NCBI GenBank assembly: GCA_014338405.1
Contig: JTDE01000033.1
Coordinates: 404,239 to 468,238, forward strand
Reading direction: 5' to 3'
DNA length: 64,000 bases
Origin: Paragonimus skrjabini miyazakii
Taxonomy: Eukaryota > Platyhelminthes > Trematoda > Plagiorchiida > Troglotrematidae
How positions within the stretch are numbered: the first letter of the stretch is position 1; every line of letters begins with the position of its first letter. The notes below the pieces were generated by a model, which was not told where the DNA came from, ran no database searches, and saw only the letters and a program-made list of their open reading frames with translations. A program made the translations under genes and the position numbers. This document shows, in pieces, positions 63,125 to 64,000 of this stretch.

Positions 63125-63733
63125 TTAGTTGTGTTTGTTTTTGAACTCGAGCTCTAACCGGGAGACTGCTCCCGCCTTACCAACCATTTGGAAACTTATG
63201 GCCTCTGTTTTATCAGTTATTCTAACCAGTGCTGGTTAACCTATCCGTTGCACTTCAAGTACGCAAAAATAGCTAACAAGGAATACATTGGAACTTGGCT
63301 GGTTTTTATTCCTACAAGCTTGTTAAAAATGCGGTGCAAGTATCGAACATGAACTCTCCGAATTATTACACGGATTTAGCTAATCCTTACGTTACGCAAA
63401 GTTTACTGACATTCGTTACAGTAATTTTATTTCGTTGAGGATATTTTTCGGACTCAATCTTCCTAACTGGCCAGCTGGAAGTTCATATTTTAGCCTGCTA
63501 GAAAGCTTATGACGATTGGTAGCTTGCATAGTACAGAAACATGCAAAGTTTAGCAGATGGTTACTTTGAAGAAAGTACTGAGGAATTGCCATCAAAGCAG
63601 GCAGTGACCAGTCACAGATAATACACCCTGTGTGTTAAAGTGAGCGCAGAGGCAAAATTATGAAAACTGTGTACAAATTCTAAGCTAAATAGCCGTGCTT
63701 GTGAGAGTTATGTAAGGGTGCACCTGCAAATTT
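63125..63733. other. Anonymous DNA
   Basis: Nothing recognised. Confidence 0.45.
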
Positions 63734-63874
63734 TCACGTTAGGCACGACCGAATTATCATATGAGAACGCTCATCCACTTTCGCTTGTGAGTGACGGTCA
63801 GGTTGCCCGATCGCCACTCACAAGCGAAAGTGGATGAGCGTTCTCATATGATAATTCGGTCGTGCCTAACGTGA
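63734..63874. repeat. Perfect 60-bp inverted repeat in HHR-SINE
   Basis: Arms 63734-63793 and 63815-63874 are exact reverse complements, with a 21-base loop (63794-63814). The left arm plus loop (63734-63813) is a minus-oriented piece of the repeat from tcacgttaggc to ttgcccgatcg. The right arm begins the plus-oriented copy 4. Exact identity over 60 bp implies a very recent fold-back event or an assembly or library artefact. Confidence 0.95.
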
Positions 63875-63880
63875 GGTCAA

Positions 63881-63935
63881 TGGCGCAGTGGTAAACACGG
63901 TTGCATCATGAACAGAATGTCCGTGGTTCAAGTCC
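63881..63935 (+). promoter_or_regulatory. RNA polymerase III box A and box B in HHR-SINE copy 4
   Basis: Box A TGGCGCAGTGG at 63881-63891 and box B GGTTCAAGTCC at 63925-63935, identical to those of copies 1 and 2. Transcription would start shortly upstream, close to or inside the right arm of the inverted repeat. Confidence 0.8.
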
Positions 63936-63953
63936 CGGCAGTGGCGATGATAT

Positions 63954-63998
63954 GCACTACTGACGAGCTCTAATGAGAGCGAAACTCGAGTCTAGTGC
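63954..63998 (+). ncRNA. Type I hammerhead ribozyme in HHR-SINE copy 4
   Basis: GCACTA 63954-63959, CTGACGA 63960-63966, stem II GCTCT-AATG-AGAGC 63967-63980, GAAA 63981-63984, CTCGAG 63985-63990, TC 63991-63992, TAGTGC 63993-63998. All core bases and pairs are intact. The cut is predicted between 63992 and 63993. Confidence 0.92.
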
Positions 63999-64000
63999 TT

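Larger units (their letters stand above)
63815..64000 (+). repeat. HHR-SINE copy 4, cut by the window end
   Basis: Plus-oriented. In order: the cgaaagtggatgagcg and cgtgcctaacgtgagg blocks, box A, box B, and the ribozyme, whose last stem base is at 63998. The 3' block continues beyond the window. Promoter boxes and ribozyme match the family consensus, so this is a candidate active copy. Confidence 0.9.

Noticed and set aside
1..64000. CRISPR arrays, prophage or bacterial operons
   Set aside because: No regularly spaced direct repeats and no dense co-oriented reading frames; the composition and retroelements are eukaryotic.

Overview
The window looks like gene-poor, AT-rich, intronic or intergenic DNA from a metazoan, most likely a flatworm and plausibly a trematode. 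Evidence: no dense open frames, no bacterial-style operons, decayed Penelope-like retroelements (PLEs), and a tRNA-promoter short repeat that carries a hammerhead ribozyme. That last combination is known from the schistosome Sm-alpha elements. The species assignment is inference. Three runs of N (6330-6429, 18091-19020, 39728-39827) are assembly gaps. I found no convincing host protein-coding gene, rRNA or intact tRNA. Most short open frames are at chance level, and many open on codons other than ATG.

The main content is a family of about 0.3-0.43 kb repeats, here called HHR-SINE. It has pol III box A and box B and, about 30 nt after box B, a complete type I hammerhead ribozyme. Four recent copies lie at 10334-10628 (-), 39572-39905 (-, split by a gap), 59375-59807 (-, followed by the start of a second unit) and 63815-64000 (+, cut by the window end). 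Older pieces lie at 165-260, 23581-23790, 31476-32224 and 63026-63124. Two inverted arrangements are notable: a perfect 60-bp inverted repeat at 63734-63874 and an older imperfect one at 59781-60002. Four fragments begin at the same place, inside the ribozyme.

The second theme is PLE remains: copy A at 26046-27470 (+; RT and GIY-YIG parts), copy B at 3274-4035 (-), copy C at 43230-43784 (-), and a probable decayed 3' end, copy D, at 16216-16472 (+). About 90-100 nt past the coding end of B, C and D lies a second, different hammerhead-like motif. Its best-kept core half sits at 19021, right after the large gap. The window therefore holds two unrelated-looking ribozyme families, one in the pol III repeat and one in the PLEs. 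A plausible but unproven reading is that the PLE machinery mobilises the short ribozyme repeat.

Other structure: a second tRNA-derived repeat at 39411-39571 and 52961-53107, with an internal module inverted between the two copies; a GC-rich 174-bp tandem duplication at 21529-21880; and a cluster of perfect hairpins at 50013-50125 that may be a structured RNA or repeat. The rest is anonymous AT-rich DNA.
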